A stretch of DNA of 64,000 nt from the NCBI GenBank assembly GCA_037127315.1, contig JBBBDQ010001124.1, forward strand, positions 2,492,501 to 2,556,500. Reading direction: 5' to 3'. Within the stretch, counting starts at the first letter, position 1, and every line of letters starts with the position of its first letter. Source of the stretch: Ascarosepion bandense. Taxonomy: Eukaryota; Mollusca; Cephalopoda; Sepiida; Sepiidae. Below are positions 11,540 through 24,007 of the stretch, piece after piece. The notes beneath the pieces are model-generated. The model was not told the DNA's origin. It did no database searches and saw only the letters and a program-made list of their open reading frames with translations. The position numbers and the translations under genes were made by a program.

Positions 11540-11651
11540 AATTTAATGTTAAATCAAGTATAAATAAGTAATACCTGTGTAAATCACACAGGTTAATACC
11601 TGTGTGATTTACACAGGTATTACTTATTTATACTTGATTTAACATTAAATT
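11540..11651. repeat. Perfect palindrome, 54-bp arms, 4-nt spacer
   Basis: Arms 11540-11593 and 11598-11651 are exact reverse complements with TAAT between. Each arm also holds a smaller inverted repeat, ACCTGTGT/ACACAGGT. It could form a cruciform or a long RNA hairpin. Confidence 0.97.
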
Positions 11652-12707
11652 ATTTATAACATGAAATTTAGAATAAAACTATTTCTTAATCATTAGTCGA
11701 ACTTTCGAACCTGTCCACCGCATTTAAAATGTTTTGACAGATGCGAGATAAGACAAGTATATGGCGATCATAAGTGACATAATTGTACATATTTTTTCCT
11801 ATAACGGGAAGAAACCCTGAAACACATGACCTTTTAATGTACGCATAGAAAATACTATATAAAAAAACCTTCAAATACACAAAACAATTAAAAATTATTT
11901 TAAAAATACGAAAGCACGACGATTTGTATGAAACTTTCAATTTTCGATTAGTAAATAAAATTTTCATTTAATAAGTTTATAAACTAACGCAGCAATGTGT
12001 TTTTTAAATATTTTTCAAACTTTATAAATTATAATTAAAAACAATTTTTAAAATTTCATTATTAATCGATTTTTTTTTTATTCAGACTATATACTTATTA
12101 AAGCAATTAAAAGCTCATCAAATTAAATAATGTCAAAGTTTTATTGCATTTTTTATTTTACTTTTATGGGCAGATTTTTGGAAATAAAGGCAAAATGTTT
12201 AAAAAAAATAATAATAGATGATTTCCATTCCTCAATGAGTCATGCGTTTAACTAATAAAACCAATTTTCGCAAGAAAATTTAATTTTTTAAAAGTTAATG
12301 AATTTACGTGGGTTAGGTAACAGATGTAAACAAAGAAGAAATTATAAGATTTTTTTTTCAAAAATAATTTAATTTGTTTGTGATTAAGTCCTGAAAGTTT
12401 CATGAAAACCCGACAATTATTTGATTTTTGCAAGAATTTCCAAATTAATGTGTTTGTCACCAGAAAAAAAGTGAGTTATGTAATGTTATTTTCCATTGTA
12501 AACTCTCGTAAAGATTTGGTTTCTCTCTCACTAAAACCAAAACAAGATTTTTTTTACCGAAATTTCGAACATATTAGAAAAGACTAAAAAAAATTTAAAC
12601 TAATGAAAAATTACTTTGATCTTTCATCTTAATAATAATATAAACATTTTAATGGAAAAAGTTCGTTTTTAAGTTCGGGGCATTTTTTATTCATAGTATA
12701 CTTCTTG

Positions 12708-12738
<31 letters not shown>

Positions 12739-12760
12739 ATTTAGTGGAGGTGTAGTAGGT
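11652..12760. other. AT-rich stretch with an old dispersed repeat
   Basis: Positions about 12085-12200 resemble 53815-53925 (AAAGCAATTAAAAG, AATTAAATAATG, GCAGATTTTTGG in the same order), an old unclassified repeat. No coding region is supported. Confidence 0.4.
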
Positions 12761-12769
12761 ATTTAGACG

Positions 12770-13360
12770 TCGGGGTTCACCACTGTAGGAGTAGGGGTGA
12801 TCAGCCATGTCTGGTATAAGGCCAATTCACAAACATAGCCGACAATTCCCCCACAAGGTTTTATCAGAAGATTATCAGAATGTGGAAGAATAAAAGTACA
12901 CTTTTTGTATGTTTTAAATATAAATTTATTAATACAGCAGAATAACATGAATTGGTAGAAGTTAAACGTTCAATGAGAAACAGTAGTAAGGATTTAAATG
13001 TATCAAGAGTTCGTAGTAGTAACTTGTGTGTGTGTATGTATGTATGAGCGTTATCGTTGGGTAGGAATGTCTTTGAAGTTATCGCTTAGGGTGAACGGTG
13101 AAAAGGACAGAGGTGAGAGAGAAAGAAAGAGGTAATAATAATGATCGCTTGACGTTTGTCAAGGGACGTCTTAATTACGCTCGTCATCTTCTCTCTGGTG
13201 ACAGGTGAACTTGCCCGTCTTTTATTTTGTTTGTGGGGTATGAAAAGGTCACTTGAGAATTCACTCCTGGGTGTGATTCCGGCCTTTCCATTGGACGACG
13301 AACAAACTTCGCGTCGGCTCGCGAAAAGATCCGTAAAAGAATTTGTTTCTGAGAATTGAA
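12770..13360 (-). mobile_element. Probable LTR of an LTR retrotransposon with primer-binding site
   Basis: On the minus strand the sequence ends CCTACTCCTACA followed by GTGGTGAACCCCGACGT, which has the form of an LTR end plus a primer-binding site of Gypsy-type elements. An AATAAA lies inside. No second LTR and no gag/pol is present, so it is a solo or truncated LTR. The left end on the minus strand could not be fixed. Confidence 0.45.
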
Positions 13361-13590
13361 GATTATTTGAATATATATATATATATTTTTTTTTAAGATG
13401 TTTTCTATTGGGCGAAAAACATTTCACATCAAGGTGGGAAATTTCACGAGTTTTTGTTTTGGATTTGCTTTGCTTTTGTGTGTGTGCTAAGCAAAGTTTG
13501 TAAATTCGAATCTTTTTAATTTCTAACAAAATCAATAAGTCAGTGCTAAGCATCTGAATTTTAAATCTACATCTTTTGTTCACTACAAAG

Positions 13591-13836
13591 GTCAGTCAGT
13601 TAAGTGCCATATGTGATACACGCTTGGGCATTCATGTCTCGAAAGAGACATGACTGACTGGCAGAAGATTATCCCGCAGTAGGTTGTCATTGCTTTCTGC
13701 GGTAGACTGATTGCCTGCCAAGGCTTATAGAACCCAATCTGTCCTATTATTTAACCCATAACTGGAGGGAAGAGACGAGTTAATACCTTTCCCAAGGGTA
13801 TTTGTGCGTAAGTGAATGCGAAGAATTCAACTGGAG
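13591..13836 (-). mobile_element. tRNA-derived SINE, tRNA head missing
   Basis: Minus-strand copy from the tail (GTCAGTCAGTTAAGTGCC) to GAATTCAACTGG. The tRNA-like head beyond that point is absent, a 5' truncation. Confidence 0.88.
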
Positions 13837-16230
13837 ATACCTATCTTAAAATCATTTTTACCTCCAAACAAAGCAATAAAACCACTAAGACACAAGGGGT
13901 TTAAGAGAATATGAGGGAAAAAATTCTATTAAGGAGAGAGAACAAAAAAAAGAACACTCAATAGATAACGATTGACAATTGCATACAATACATAACTTTT
14001 TTGATCTTTTTTATTTATTTATTTATTTATTTTCCTAGAAGAGCTCAAAGAGATTTTTGGGTAAGTATATGACCTATGAACTCGTTAACAGTTGCAAGGT
14101 GTTTTATACCATAGTTTATGTATAGAGTAAATAATTTTTCCAAACTTCTGTTAATTTTTAATTTTACTAATTTTCTTTCAAACAAATATCTAGGACAGAT
14201 ATTTGACTTTTCATAGATTTTTAAAGTTTTAAGTTTTCCTGTCTTTTTTTTTTTTTTTTTTTTTTTTCAATGAAAATGGCAAATTGATGATAAATTGACT
14301 GTAAAATGTGTACAATTATTTTCTCCCCCCCCTTTTCTTTTTTTCTAGATTAGCTTTTGGCTATTATCTTTCAGACAGAACCAAAATTTTATGAAAAAGA
14401 CATTTAAATTATTTTTAATGTTTATTTATCTCAAATTTATTTCAGTTACTAATTGCTTTCTGTGAGTAAAAACTAAAATTTAATTTGAAAAATTTATTCA
14501 AGAGGATTCATTTTGCCAAATAAAGAAATAGAAGCAGAAAAAAGTCATTTTCTCCTCTGCGTAAAAATCATATTCGGATCCATAAAAATTTTATGGATCA
14601 GAATATGAAGGTTTTTTTGTTTGTTTGTTGTTTTTTTTTTTTTTTTTTTTTTTTCATGTAAAGGGACATTTTTCCTCTCTGCATATAATTCTTTCAGATA
14701 AAATGGGAATAATTCTTGGCTGGTACCATTTTGGTTTCATAACTTCAAACTATTTTTCCTCCTTTCCAATCTTTTCACTTCGGTTTCTTTTTTTTTTTCT
14801 TTTTTTTTTCTTTTTTTCAATTGTAGTAGATAGATCTATCTATCGCCCGGTTCACACTCCACCCACGTCTATTGAACAGGTTAAGAGGCTCATCCCTTGT
14901 TCCCTGTTTAGGATGTGGTTTCCGGCTTTCTCTTTTCCAATCTTTTCACTATTACGTAGCCCCCTGCACATCAGTGGCGTGACCGCCTTGCTCGGGGTGA
15001 TACGATTAAAAAAAAAAAATATGACTAAAAAACGCTCGATGATGGAAGATTAAGTATTTTTCTTTAGTGACCCGAACCATATGGAAATAGCAATTGGTGT
15101 TATTCGTCACACACACAGTGATTCCTTTTCTTTTCTGTTGTAGGTATAAATAGATTAGAGAGATTGTTTAACCGAACGTTACTTGCTTATAAGTAAGAAT
15201 GCAGAATCTTGGACCCTATTTTTTTTTTTTTTTTTTTTTCCTTGCCCAATGCGGTCAGTCTACTAATACGCGCAGTCACGTATATTCACACACGTCTTAT
15301 AAAACGTATGCATACAAACACACTAACGCCAAAAAAGAAATACACACACATAAGTCGATTAAGTCACCCCACCCCACCCCACAAAGTTTGCCGACCTACT
15401 TCATTGACCGTCTGCCACATCGTCCTCATATCAGTTAGATCTCTGCCTCCGCCCCCACCCCCGCCCCCGCCTTTTTAATAGGTGCGGTTAACTTATCTTC
15501 GGCAGTTAACAAGTTCTGGTAATAGATACGACCACTTTAATAAAGCCGACATTAAAGATGTGTGTGAAAAGCGAAAACACGCAAAAACTCGTGGGCTCAA
15601 GGTTTCTGCCTTTTTTGTCACCGCTCCTGAAGCAGAAAAGCATGCAAATTAAGTTTTTGTTGATTATGTAGAATTCGGCTTTGAGCACCAATCTGCAATC
15701 TCATGTTGTTCATAATAAACAATAAACATTCTTTTACTTTATGTCATCAAATACGTTAACAATTTATATATTAATTAGGGTGTATCGCATAGTAGAAGAT
15801 AACATAATTTATAATTAGTTTATTTTGTTATGGTTTAGCGACATCAATTTAACGCCTTTACTGCGACGGATATTTCCGTCATTTGCAGTTGAGTCTTAGA
15901 ACTGTAATGACGGAAAATGAGGGCGGCTATGCCTTCTGTCATCTAAAAGAGAATTGGAGAGAGGAATGAAAACTGAAAATGTGAGGGACTGAAAAAAAAA
16001 AGAGAAAAAAAATTATCCAATGACAGTTCAGTTCTTAGTTAAGTTAACCAATTTTCAGAGAAAGCAAAAAGAAACTTCTCCTACTCTAAACTAACTGGGT
16101 CGTGTTTTTCTGGGAAGAACAAGTCCTTTAACAAGTCAGTTCGAGATTTCACTCGAGGTTAGTATCATTAACTCGCACCATTCATGCAACAGTCATCTAT
16201 TTTTCAACAAAGTCCTCGGAAGAAAGTCTC
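13837..16230. other. AT-rich stretch with T/A tracts and a LINE 3' end trace
   Basis: Contains long T runs (14244-14268, 14629-14654, 15220-15239), ATTT repeats near 14010 and a C-rich tract at 15440-15470. At about 14930-15017 (+) GTAGCCCC, GTGGCGTGACCGCCTTGC and GGGGTGATACGATTAAAAAA resemble the 3' end of the jockey-like LINE at 22655. No gene is supported. Confidence 0.45.
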
Positions 16231-16239
16231 CCCGGCTCA

Positions 16240-17280
16240 CTGCCCTGATCTTCAGCTGGCACCGAAAGAACGCAATTTCATCCTCGTCGTTCATTCCACC
16301 ATTCGCATCACGGCTAGCAAATTCAGAAACATATAGCACTTTCTCTTATCCGATAAGCTGAACTGGTATCCAGGGCAAATAATTGGCCATGCAGCATGCG
16401 AACCATGTAGCCTTCAATAAACTGAAGTAGTAGCTGGTTCCAGAAACCCAAGTTCAACAAACCGACGTTGACTTTCCAGTAACCAGCAATTCTAAGCTTA
16501 GCCTTTAAGTTTATGCACAAACTATACTCTGAAAAACTTGGACAATCTAAGAGTCTTACGTCGGCTATCCTAGCTAGAACCCGGTCGACGTAGACAGCTG
16601 CACTCTTCCTGGGCCGCTACTATTTGTCCAAGTTCACTCTACCCACTTCGTGTGTTCATTTCATAACTTATCGACCATATTAAATTTGGTGACAAACTCC
16701 CGAAAGCTTTTTTATTTTTTTACATCAGAAGTAATGTTAGTACCCGCCCCCCCCCCCCTTCCTAGCTACCACACGATCTAAATCGGGATCAAGGACGGCG
16801 TTCCAATCACACACGAGAACTACTCGTTTAGACAGTATTAGGAACAGATTAATTCCCCCCCGAAGGAAAGCCTCCCGCTCCCCATGGTCATCGAGCCCAA
16901 TGAGTCGAAATGCTTTCTCTTTTATGTTAACTTCTAGCACACAATCTGTCCACCGGATCCGCGAAGACAAGTGACTAGGCCGCGTTCCCCCCCCCCCCCA
17001 AAAAAAATGACTTACAAATCAAGAAACATCCCTCGAGCGGCTATCAAAGTATGTTGAAAAGCGGCGGAACCCCTTCGACAACACACCCTCATAATCACTT
17101 ACGATAAAGTGGGTCTCTTGAAGAAAACATATATTTACATCGAATCTTTTGATATCCCTGGTGAGGTGACCTCGTTTCGACTTCATTTATGCTTCCTAAC
17201 CAGAGAGCCATAATCGATGCTTACTGGCGTTGCGCTACCGGACGAACACGCTGAGGATCAGGACACCGATAGCCTGCCCC
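16240..17280 (-). mobile_element. LINE ORF2 N-terminal fragment with APE endonuclease
   Basis: Minus-strand frames read RDIKRFDVNICFLQETHFI (endonuclease QETH motif, about 17160-17100), then VLEVNIKEKAFRLIG, DDHGEREAFL, SKRVVLVCDWNAVLDPDLDR (16970-16750, the GDWN-type motif with G to C), and RIADVRLLDCPSFSEYSL with KLRIAGYWKVNVGLLN (about 16580-16450). This is the endonuclease and linker of a non-LTR retrotransposon of the L1/Tx1 kind; the clade is my judgement. The reverse transcriptase is missing and frameshifts are present. Confidence 0.8.
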
Positions 17281-18149
17281 ATAGATCCTTAACCCATTTT
17301 AGTTTTTTTATAGGGCCATATTGGGACAGCCCTGCCGATACGATGTCCCTAGGAAACGTTAGTTTCACTGCTCTATACAGCGATGGGTGAATAAATATTG
17401 GGACCATCCCTGAACAAAATTGCTTCAGTTTTACAAACTTCATTTTTAAAAGTTACCAGCGAAGGAAACATTTTGATGGATTTTTTTTTTTTTGCATCCT
17501 CTAGCATTGCCCATATTTGTCGTGTACCCTGACCAACACGTACCACTGTCAATACTCACTGCGTCTGAGGGAATTTTGAACTTTCACATTTTTTACTTCT
17601 GCTTTTTTTAAGATTTGAAGGACCTTTAAGTCCATCAAACGTTGAGACAGTTCGTTTTCTCCGGGTCCACAGTATGGTATTTTTTTATGATCTATTGATC
17701 TTTTTTGGGAGTAAAATGGGCTGAATTGATTTTTTTCCCCCCGAAGGTGAAGATTTGGGAGTGGGCGAACAAGTTCGGTGTGGGAACATAGTTTTGGACA
17801 TAGGTTTACTGTCTTTTTTGGTGGTGATAAAAATGTTTATTTACCTTTGGAGAACTTTTTACTGGGAGAGGCATCACTCTTCACTGACTTAATCTTGGTT
17901 TCCAGTATCTTCTTAAGTATTATTATTATTTATTTATTTATTTATTTTATTTATTTATTTTTTTTTTTGAAGGGCTCGCATATCAAACACCTGATGTCTT
18001 TACAGTCACCGCGTTTTCCTTTTTTCAAGCTGGTGCTTAGAAGAGATGGGTCTATTGTATTCTTTTTATTCTTATTAGTCACTATCTGCTAATCATAACA
18101 TTTCTCTACAGTTTTAGGTTCTGAAACAAGTAGTCACACTATTCTCTTG

Positions 18150-18932
18150 ATCCTTGTTGTCGGTCTTTTTGTTAGTCATTCGTGCGCAAAGATGTCCATT
18201 CTCGCTGCATTTCCAACCTAAACAATAGGTAGCAAATTTCTGCCGTTTAAAACCTCCAGTTGGGGGCCGCGTTGAATGATTTATAGTTCATTTTACATAG
18301 TATTGCTAATGACCTATACTCTTTTCTGAAATCACCTGTATAAAGTCTGTACTGCATAAGAAATGTCCCTACCTGTTGACTAGAGATGAAACAAGGCACT
18401 TCATAAGCCGTAACACAACTCCATCTATTCAAATGTAAATATGCAATCTTTCCTGGCCTTTCTTGGTCAATACGATGCATTCTTCTAGGATGGACAATAA
18501 TATTTTCCACAGAGGAAAGTTCTTTACTTTGACGATTTGTTGAATTCTCACCAAACTCGACCAAAATCTTCATGACATAATCCTTGCTGGATTTAATGAT
18601 TTTATTTAATTATTTTTGTCAGTGACAAAAACAGAAATAGTTCTTTTCTCCACTGCCACCAATTCCATGAATTCATCCGGCGTAGCTAGGTGGGCATGTT
18701 GCCAAACCTGTTTGGCAAACTCCTCAATGTCTACAACACAATGAAGTGGTGACTTCCATGTGGAAAGCAGAGCAATAAATGGATTTTCTTTGTCCTTTCC
18801 TTTTTTCCATGTCCTTGCCAGTTTGTGAGGTTGTAGTCTGGTCTGTTTTCTCTTTTTTTTATGTCTTTTTTCAGGGGTCGCAAAAAGAGCTTTCGCAGCT
18901 CCAATAATATCCTCCTCATCCATTATAGACAA
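18150..18932 (-). CDS. Two consecutive unidentified ORFs, possibly ORF1 of the same LINE
   Basis: ORFs of 108 codons each run 18932-18606 (basic stretch KRHKKKRKQTRLQPHK; acidic start MDEEDIIGAAK) and 18573-18247, separated by 32 nt. After the second, another frame reads KFATYCLGWKCSENGHLC, a zinc-knuckle-like but imperfect pattern. Their position just upstream of a LINE endonuclease on the same strand suggests a decayed ORF1 with nucleic-acid-binding function. I do not recognise the family itself. Confidence 0.35.
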
Positions 18933-18949
18933 GGTAGGATTGGCAATAA

Positions 18950-20050
18950 GCCATAAAAAGCCAACTGGATTCTGTCAGGTGTTTAAAAAAAATGTACAAA
19001 ACACAAAAATCACCCCACCCCCCAATAAAAATCCACAACTAAATCCAATCAAAGCAATCATACAGTACTGGCTCTTCACGCGCCAACAAGACAACTGCCG
19101 GGTCCATTCGCCAGTTATACGATCATATGTTTATATTCAGGTTGAGAAGTCGGTGATTGATTGAGGCACAATCGAAATTTTGTATGACGTTCTTTGATCC
19201 TCACTGGATTCCCAATACATTTGGCCTTGTGCCACATCTAAGCTACGCTTAGAAAATCATTTAGAGTTTTTTTGAAGGCTTCCTGTTACTTTGTTTTGTA
19301 GGATTTGAATGGTGATGGATGAGTTCTTTTGGTGAATGAGCAGATTGTAATCACTGAATGGGTTGTGATTCTGGTTATCTCGGCCTAGGATAGAAAGTGT
19401 TGACCAGATATACCTCAATTCCCCCTCCGGCCGTGTGCCAAAACTGTATTTTATATAGAATAAACCAACTTTCTTCTCTGACGTAGTATACACACAGCAC
19501 ACTGTCGATTGGTCTGATGTGGTAAGCCGCCATTTTCCTCGCTACATTTCGTTATATTCACTTACGTGAAAACACCTTTTGAGAAAGGTATGAATCTACC
19601 TTTTCTTCCCTTAATTAATAAAACTGGTATCGCTAAACCATTAATGTCTCCAAAAACATTCTTACAATCTAAAAATTATTTCTGGTTTTAAATAACATGC
19701 AAAGGGATGTTAAGGTGTGGAAAATGAATGAATGAATCAAAAAAATAATTTCATTTTGAAGTGACTGGTGTGCATGTATATAACTTAAAAATAAATAAAA
19801 TGATATATGAATCTGATCAGTTTCCCCAAATCTAAGCAAATATCATAATTTTCTTTGGAAGGGTTTCCTAGTTTCGCTGAGAACTTTTCAGCACTCCTTT
19901 GTACATGAAATAATGGTGTAGAGGGTGCGATGAATAAATTGTCGTCTAAATTGTGGAAGCAACACTAACATCTCATTTAAACATATTTTTGTGTCATTTT
20001 GGTAAATATATCTTGAAATACTGAAAAGTAAATTTGTTCAATAAAATCAC
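18950..20050. other. No gene recognised; SINE relic
   Basis: A partial SINE body lies at about 19540-19640 (+) (ATATTCACTTACGTG, GAGAAAGGTATGAATC). The minus ORF at 19502-19257 has no known motif. The rest shows nothing. Confidence 0.4.
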
Positions 20051-20740
20051 CATTGGCTTCAACCTCAGCTTTCGAACAACTTCAGAATCTTCTGCAACTC
20101 TTCTGGACGGTTTCCTTTAAGTTGGTGAATGCTGCCAGCAGGTTTATCTTTGGTGTTACAATGCGTTTTGTTAGTCTCTCACTCAACTGCACCCCATACA
20201 TGATAATCAAAGGAGTTGCAGCATGGGTAGTTGGGTGGCCATATGTAAGGGGTGATGTGGCCCCTGAAATTGTCTGACAGTCATGATTGGATTCCACTCC
20301 TTGTGTGGCATGGTGCAGAGTCCTGTTGGCAGATATCGCAGTCACTCTCTTGACCCAGGGAAGCACTACTACTTCAAGGCACTTGATGTAGTCTTCCATG
20401 ATGAGTCAGAAGCTCTATGGGAAGATGAATGGAGGCATAACATCACCATTACTAGTGATCACTCCAAACGCCTTCTTAATCACCATTAGACTCATCTAAC
20501 TCTTTCTGAATCCCCTGCACTGTCCTCAGATTGACACACAAACATTCTCCAATGTTCGTATTGAAGCTTGCCAAGCAGTACAGCATGCTGTTTTCAAATT
20601 TCTGGTGGAGTGAATTGTGTCATGGTGATCTTTGTCTCACAGATGGTGCCCAACTGACAAAAACAATGTGCATGCACAAAATAAAATGGCGAAAATTTAC
20701 CCATCGCACCTTGTCTATGTCAGAAGTTTAGTGTGCAACA
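20050..20740 (-). pseudogene. Tc1/mariner transposase remnant (C-terminal half)
   Basis: Minus-strand frames read FGVITSNGDVMPPFIFP, MEDYIKCLEVVVLPWVKRV, then frameshifted SWLSDNF-like text with RGHITPYIWPPN and YHVWGA, and finally LLAAFTNLKETVQKSCRRF. This is the order of the DDE half of Tc1/mariner transposases. Frame changes disrupt it. No terminal inverted repeats were identified. Confidence 0.75.
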
Positions 20741-20744
20741 GTAT

Positions 20745-21945
20745 TTGCTCTTCCTTAATTCTTTTCCTTTCCAGAAGCCTAGAAAGGTGCTAGTTAAGTA
20801 TTTGTCCAGTCGTCTATTCATAAAAATACAATTAGCAGAAATGTCAGTGTTTTGATGTACACCCCTCCTTTGCACTTAAAACTGTTTGAACTCTTTTCTG
20901 TAAATTGCATTGAGGTTTTCCTCAATTGTGTTAAAGCAGGTTTCCTTTATAGATTTCCTCCAAAGACTTGTTGACTTCTTGCCATATATAGAGGAGTTTC
21001 CTATAACAGTAGTCAAATAGGGAAGTGAATGTTTTTTTTTTCTCTCTCTCAGGTTCAGTTGCTGACAACTAAATCAGCTCTCCTGCCCCACTTCAAAGAG
21101 GGAATGAAGAGGGTGATTAGCAACCCTCTAAAATAAAAATAAAATAAAACCTAACAAAGATGAATTAAACAGTCATTGGCTCACTAACTAGAGGTTGTCT
21201 TTAAAAAAGTCACCCTGGAGTAAGCTTCAGTTGGATGTGGAAATCACTCTGCTAGTCCTCTCAGAAGCAATTATAGTGTTCTCATACTGTTTTTGTTTTG
21301 TAATATTTATGTGATGGTGCTGTGAAATTCATGATTAAGGGTTTTATTGTCAGCTTTTTATTATTTTTTAATCTCTTAATATTTTTTATCTTTTTAAATA
21401 ATTAATTTGATATATGCTTTGTGTATGTGTGTGCACAAATATGAATTGATCATATCAGTATTTTTTTAAATAATTCTCATGCTGAAAAATAAAGCTATTC
21501 ACTATCAGACATTTTCAAGATGGAGTAAGAAAATAAATGTGAATCTGCTTATATTTGTCATCACTGACAATATCCTCACTTCCCAAACACAACTACAGAA
21601 TTTCTGCTATAATTCACTGAAGACTGCAAATACTCAGTTGTAACTTCACAAATCTTCTCATAAACTGTTAAGGATTAGATAAAAGAATTCAAAATGGATT
21701 TATTATTTCAAAGTCCTTCTTTTTCATTTGTTCCCATTCAAATCTTTAGAAATATTTGAATATTTTAGCTTCCTTATTTCTTTTCAGGTGTAATAATTTC
21801 CTCATCGGAACACCTCTATGAAATCCATTTTAATAGTTTCGCTATATGGTGAAAGAATTCCTTTCAACTCTGTCTGGATTTGTCAGATACAGAGCAGGGC
21901 TTTTTGTCAAATTTTTTTAATATCTTCTTTTTTTTTTTTTTTTAA
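20745..21945. other. No gene recognised
   Basis: AT-rich sequence with a few oligo-T and CT tracts. Nothing could be assigned. Confidence 0.4.
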
Positions 21946-21949
21946 TATG

Positions 21950-22655
21950 TTATGAAAGTCGGTTCTCTGTGTAGTGCCCGGAAGTTTTTTCCGTCTAAAT
22001 CTATCCTGCACATATATAAATCTACCATCCGCCCGTGCATTGAATACTGCTGCCACATCTGGTCGGGTGCCCCTGCTATTCTCCTCAGGCTTCTCGATAA
22101 GGTTCAAAGGAGGGTCTGTAATGTGATAGGTACCGACTTGGCAGACTGCCTGCAGTCTCTCTCCCACCGGCGTGACGTGGCTTCCCTGTGTCTCTTCTAT
22201 AAATACTTTCACGGCTTCTGCTTCGATGAACTTAGATCGCTGGTGCCCCCCTAAATACGAATTTGAACGAGATACTAGATTAGCAACTAGATCCCACCCT
22301 TTTACAGTGAAACCGATAAAATGCAACTGTAACTTCTACTCCAACAGTTTCTTTCCTCGCACTTCCCGACTGTGGAATTCCCTTCCACACGATTGCTTCC
22401 CCGACGGCTACAATCTCCAGGAGTTTAAATGTAAGGTCAATAGACACCTCCTAACACACTAACCTGCTCCTATTCTATCAAACACTCTTCCCATCTGCCC
22501 AACCCTCATCCTCGGTATCCTTACTCATCTGTCACCTTCCTCCTGACATTCCCTATGTCTAACCACTCCTTCTCTTTACCTTCCCCTATGTAGCCCCATG
22601 CGCAATAGTGGCAGTGGAATGCTTTGCTTGGGGTGAGATGATTAAAAAAAAAAAA
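21950..22655 (+). mobile_element. Jockey-like LINE, 3' end of ORF2 with poly-A tail
   Basis: ORFs read [36 protein letters not shown] and DVASLCLFYKYFHGFCFDEL, then after one frameshift near 22248 RDTRLATRSHPFTVKP and [18 protein letters not shown], which is the thumb/C-terminal part of jockey-type reverse transcriptases. It is followed by a short 3' UTR (CTTGGGGTGAGATGATT) and an A run at 22644-22656. Strongly 5'-truncated, as is typical. Confidence 0.9.
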
Positions 22656-23174
22656 ATCTTAGTTAAGTGACATTGAGAAACGCTTCCTCAAATGTTGACA
22701 GTGATTTGAACTTCAACCTCTCTCTCTCTCTCTCTCTCTCTCCAATTCTTGAAATTTTCTTTACAGCTTGAACTTCATATTTTGAAAATCCAGTTTTTTG
22801 TTGGCATATTTCCCTTTAAAAATGGTATCATTGGAGTAAAATTAAGATTTTCTTTTGCATGAATTAGCTTAAACACACATTCATTTCTAATGACTTTCTG
22901 TTAAAAACACTTCAAGAGTTTTTCTTTGATGTTCAAACATATTAGCAGAATATGTTTTACTTGAGAAATCTTCCAACCATGACAAAAGGGAGTTCAATTT
23001 AAAATAACACTTTGGGAAATATATATATCATCATCTGATCCGTTACACCAATAGTATGTAGGGCAGCAACTTTTTGTTACTGTTTCCATAACAAACTGTT
23101 TTTTATGGGGCAGGGTTGTTAGCCCTGCGCCCAATCACTAAACCTGGAGGACTGGTGGACCATTCTTAGTCCTT
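22656..23174. other. No gene; (CT)n tract
   Basis: Contains (CT)n at 22720-22741 and otherwise AT-rich sequence. The GC-rich part near 23105-23174 belongs to the tail region of the 5S-like copy. Confidence 0.4.
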
Positions 23175-23294
23175 AAGTATACAACATTTGGTATTCCCAA
23201 ACGGTCACCCATCTAAGTACTGACGAGGCTCAATGTTGCTTAACTTCGGGGATTGAACGAGAACTGGTGTATTCAACATGATATAGCCGTAGAC
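23175..23294 (-). pseudogene. 5S rRNA-like sequence, 120 nt
   Basis: The minus strand reads GTCTACGGCTATATC at its start, then the internal promoter-like GTTAAGCAACATTGAGCC (A box), TAGATGGGTGACCGTTTGGG (C box) and ends ATACCAAATGTTGTATACTT. Length equals a 5S rRNA gene. Substitutions spread through stems, and no T-run terminator follows, so a pseudogene or retroelement head is more likely than an active gene. Confidence 0.85.
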
Positions 23295-23296
23295 TG

Positions 23297-23346
23297 AAAA
23301 ATATATATATATATATATATATATGTTGTGTGTGTGTGTGTGTGTG
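23297..23346. repeat. (TA)n(TG)n microsatellite
   Basis: Alternating TA then TG dinucleotides directly after the 5S-like sequence. Confidence 0.95.
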
Positions 23347-23508
23347 TATACACATCAATATATAAATATTAATCAGGTGTGAATGGAACAATGCTCATAA
23401 CTGTATAACAGACCAATAATATTTATTAATAAATATACACATTATCCTGCTTTTTAATAAATTATGAACTAATAAATAAATATACACATCCTGCCTTTTA
23501 ATAAATTA

Positions 23509-24007
23509 CTAGCAATATAGCTCGGCGTTGCTCGGGTATAATGAAAGCTTTAAAACTAATCCATGGTCCTGGAGATCAAACTCTTCAGACATTGGCACAA
23601 AAGACTAAAAAGCAATAGTTGTTTCCAGTTAAAGTGAAACCATAGACTGAAAGAAAAATGAATGGATGTAAGTCAAATTTTGATTTCCTGGTATCAATAT
23701 CCAATTTTTTGCATTATTGTAAGAACTGCCACCTTGAAACTTCTGAATATCGTCTATAAGTGTATCAAATTTGATTAAAATCAGACCACTCCTTCTATAA
23801 CCCAATTTTTTTTGATTATCAATTTTTGATATTTATCGGGGGGTACCTCAACACAAAACCTAGCTAAGAACACTCGCAGACGCTTATAGTACAACTGTGT
23901 AAATTTTCAAGAAAATCGGTTCAGTTGTTTCGGAGTTTATACGTAATGGAGGACAGGCACACACACACACACACACACACAAAGTTCCATTTATAAATAA
24001 GTTTAGA
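23509..24007 (-). mobile_element. Non-autonomous Helitron, complete ends
   Basis: On the minus strand it starts TCTAAACTTATTTATAAATG and ends with a hairpin (CCGAGCAACGCCGAG) about 10 nt before the terminal CTAG, inserted between A and T. These are the Helitron hallmarks. It sits inside a local tandem array (AATATACACATTATCCTGC units) at 23400-23508 and 24010-24100. Confidence 0.85.

Noticed and set aside
21907..22326. Minus ORF of 139 codons
   Set aside because: Antisense shadow of the jockey-like LINE reading frame. The similar plus ORF at 51710-51997 is the same shadow in the other copy.
23175..23294. Functional 5S rRNA gene
   Set aside because: Too many changes in helices, no downstream T run, and it is not in an array.
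23509..24007. Interpretation of the GCCCGGCGTTGCTCGGG repeats as Penelope or LINE ends
   Set aside because: Reading the other strand gives TC at one end and hairpin plus CTAG at the other between A and T, which fits Helitron better.
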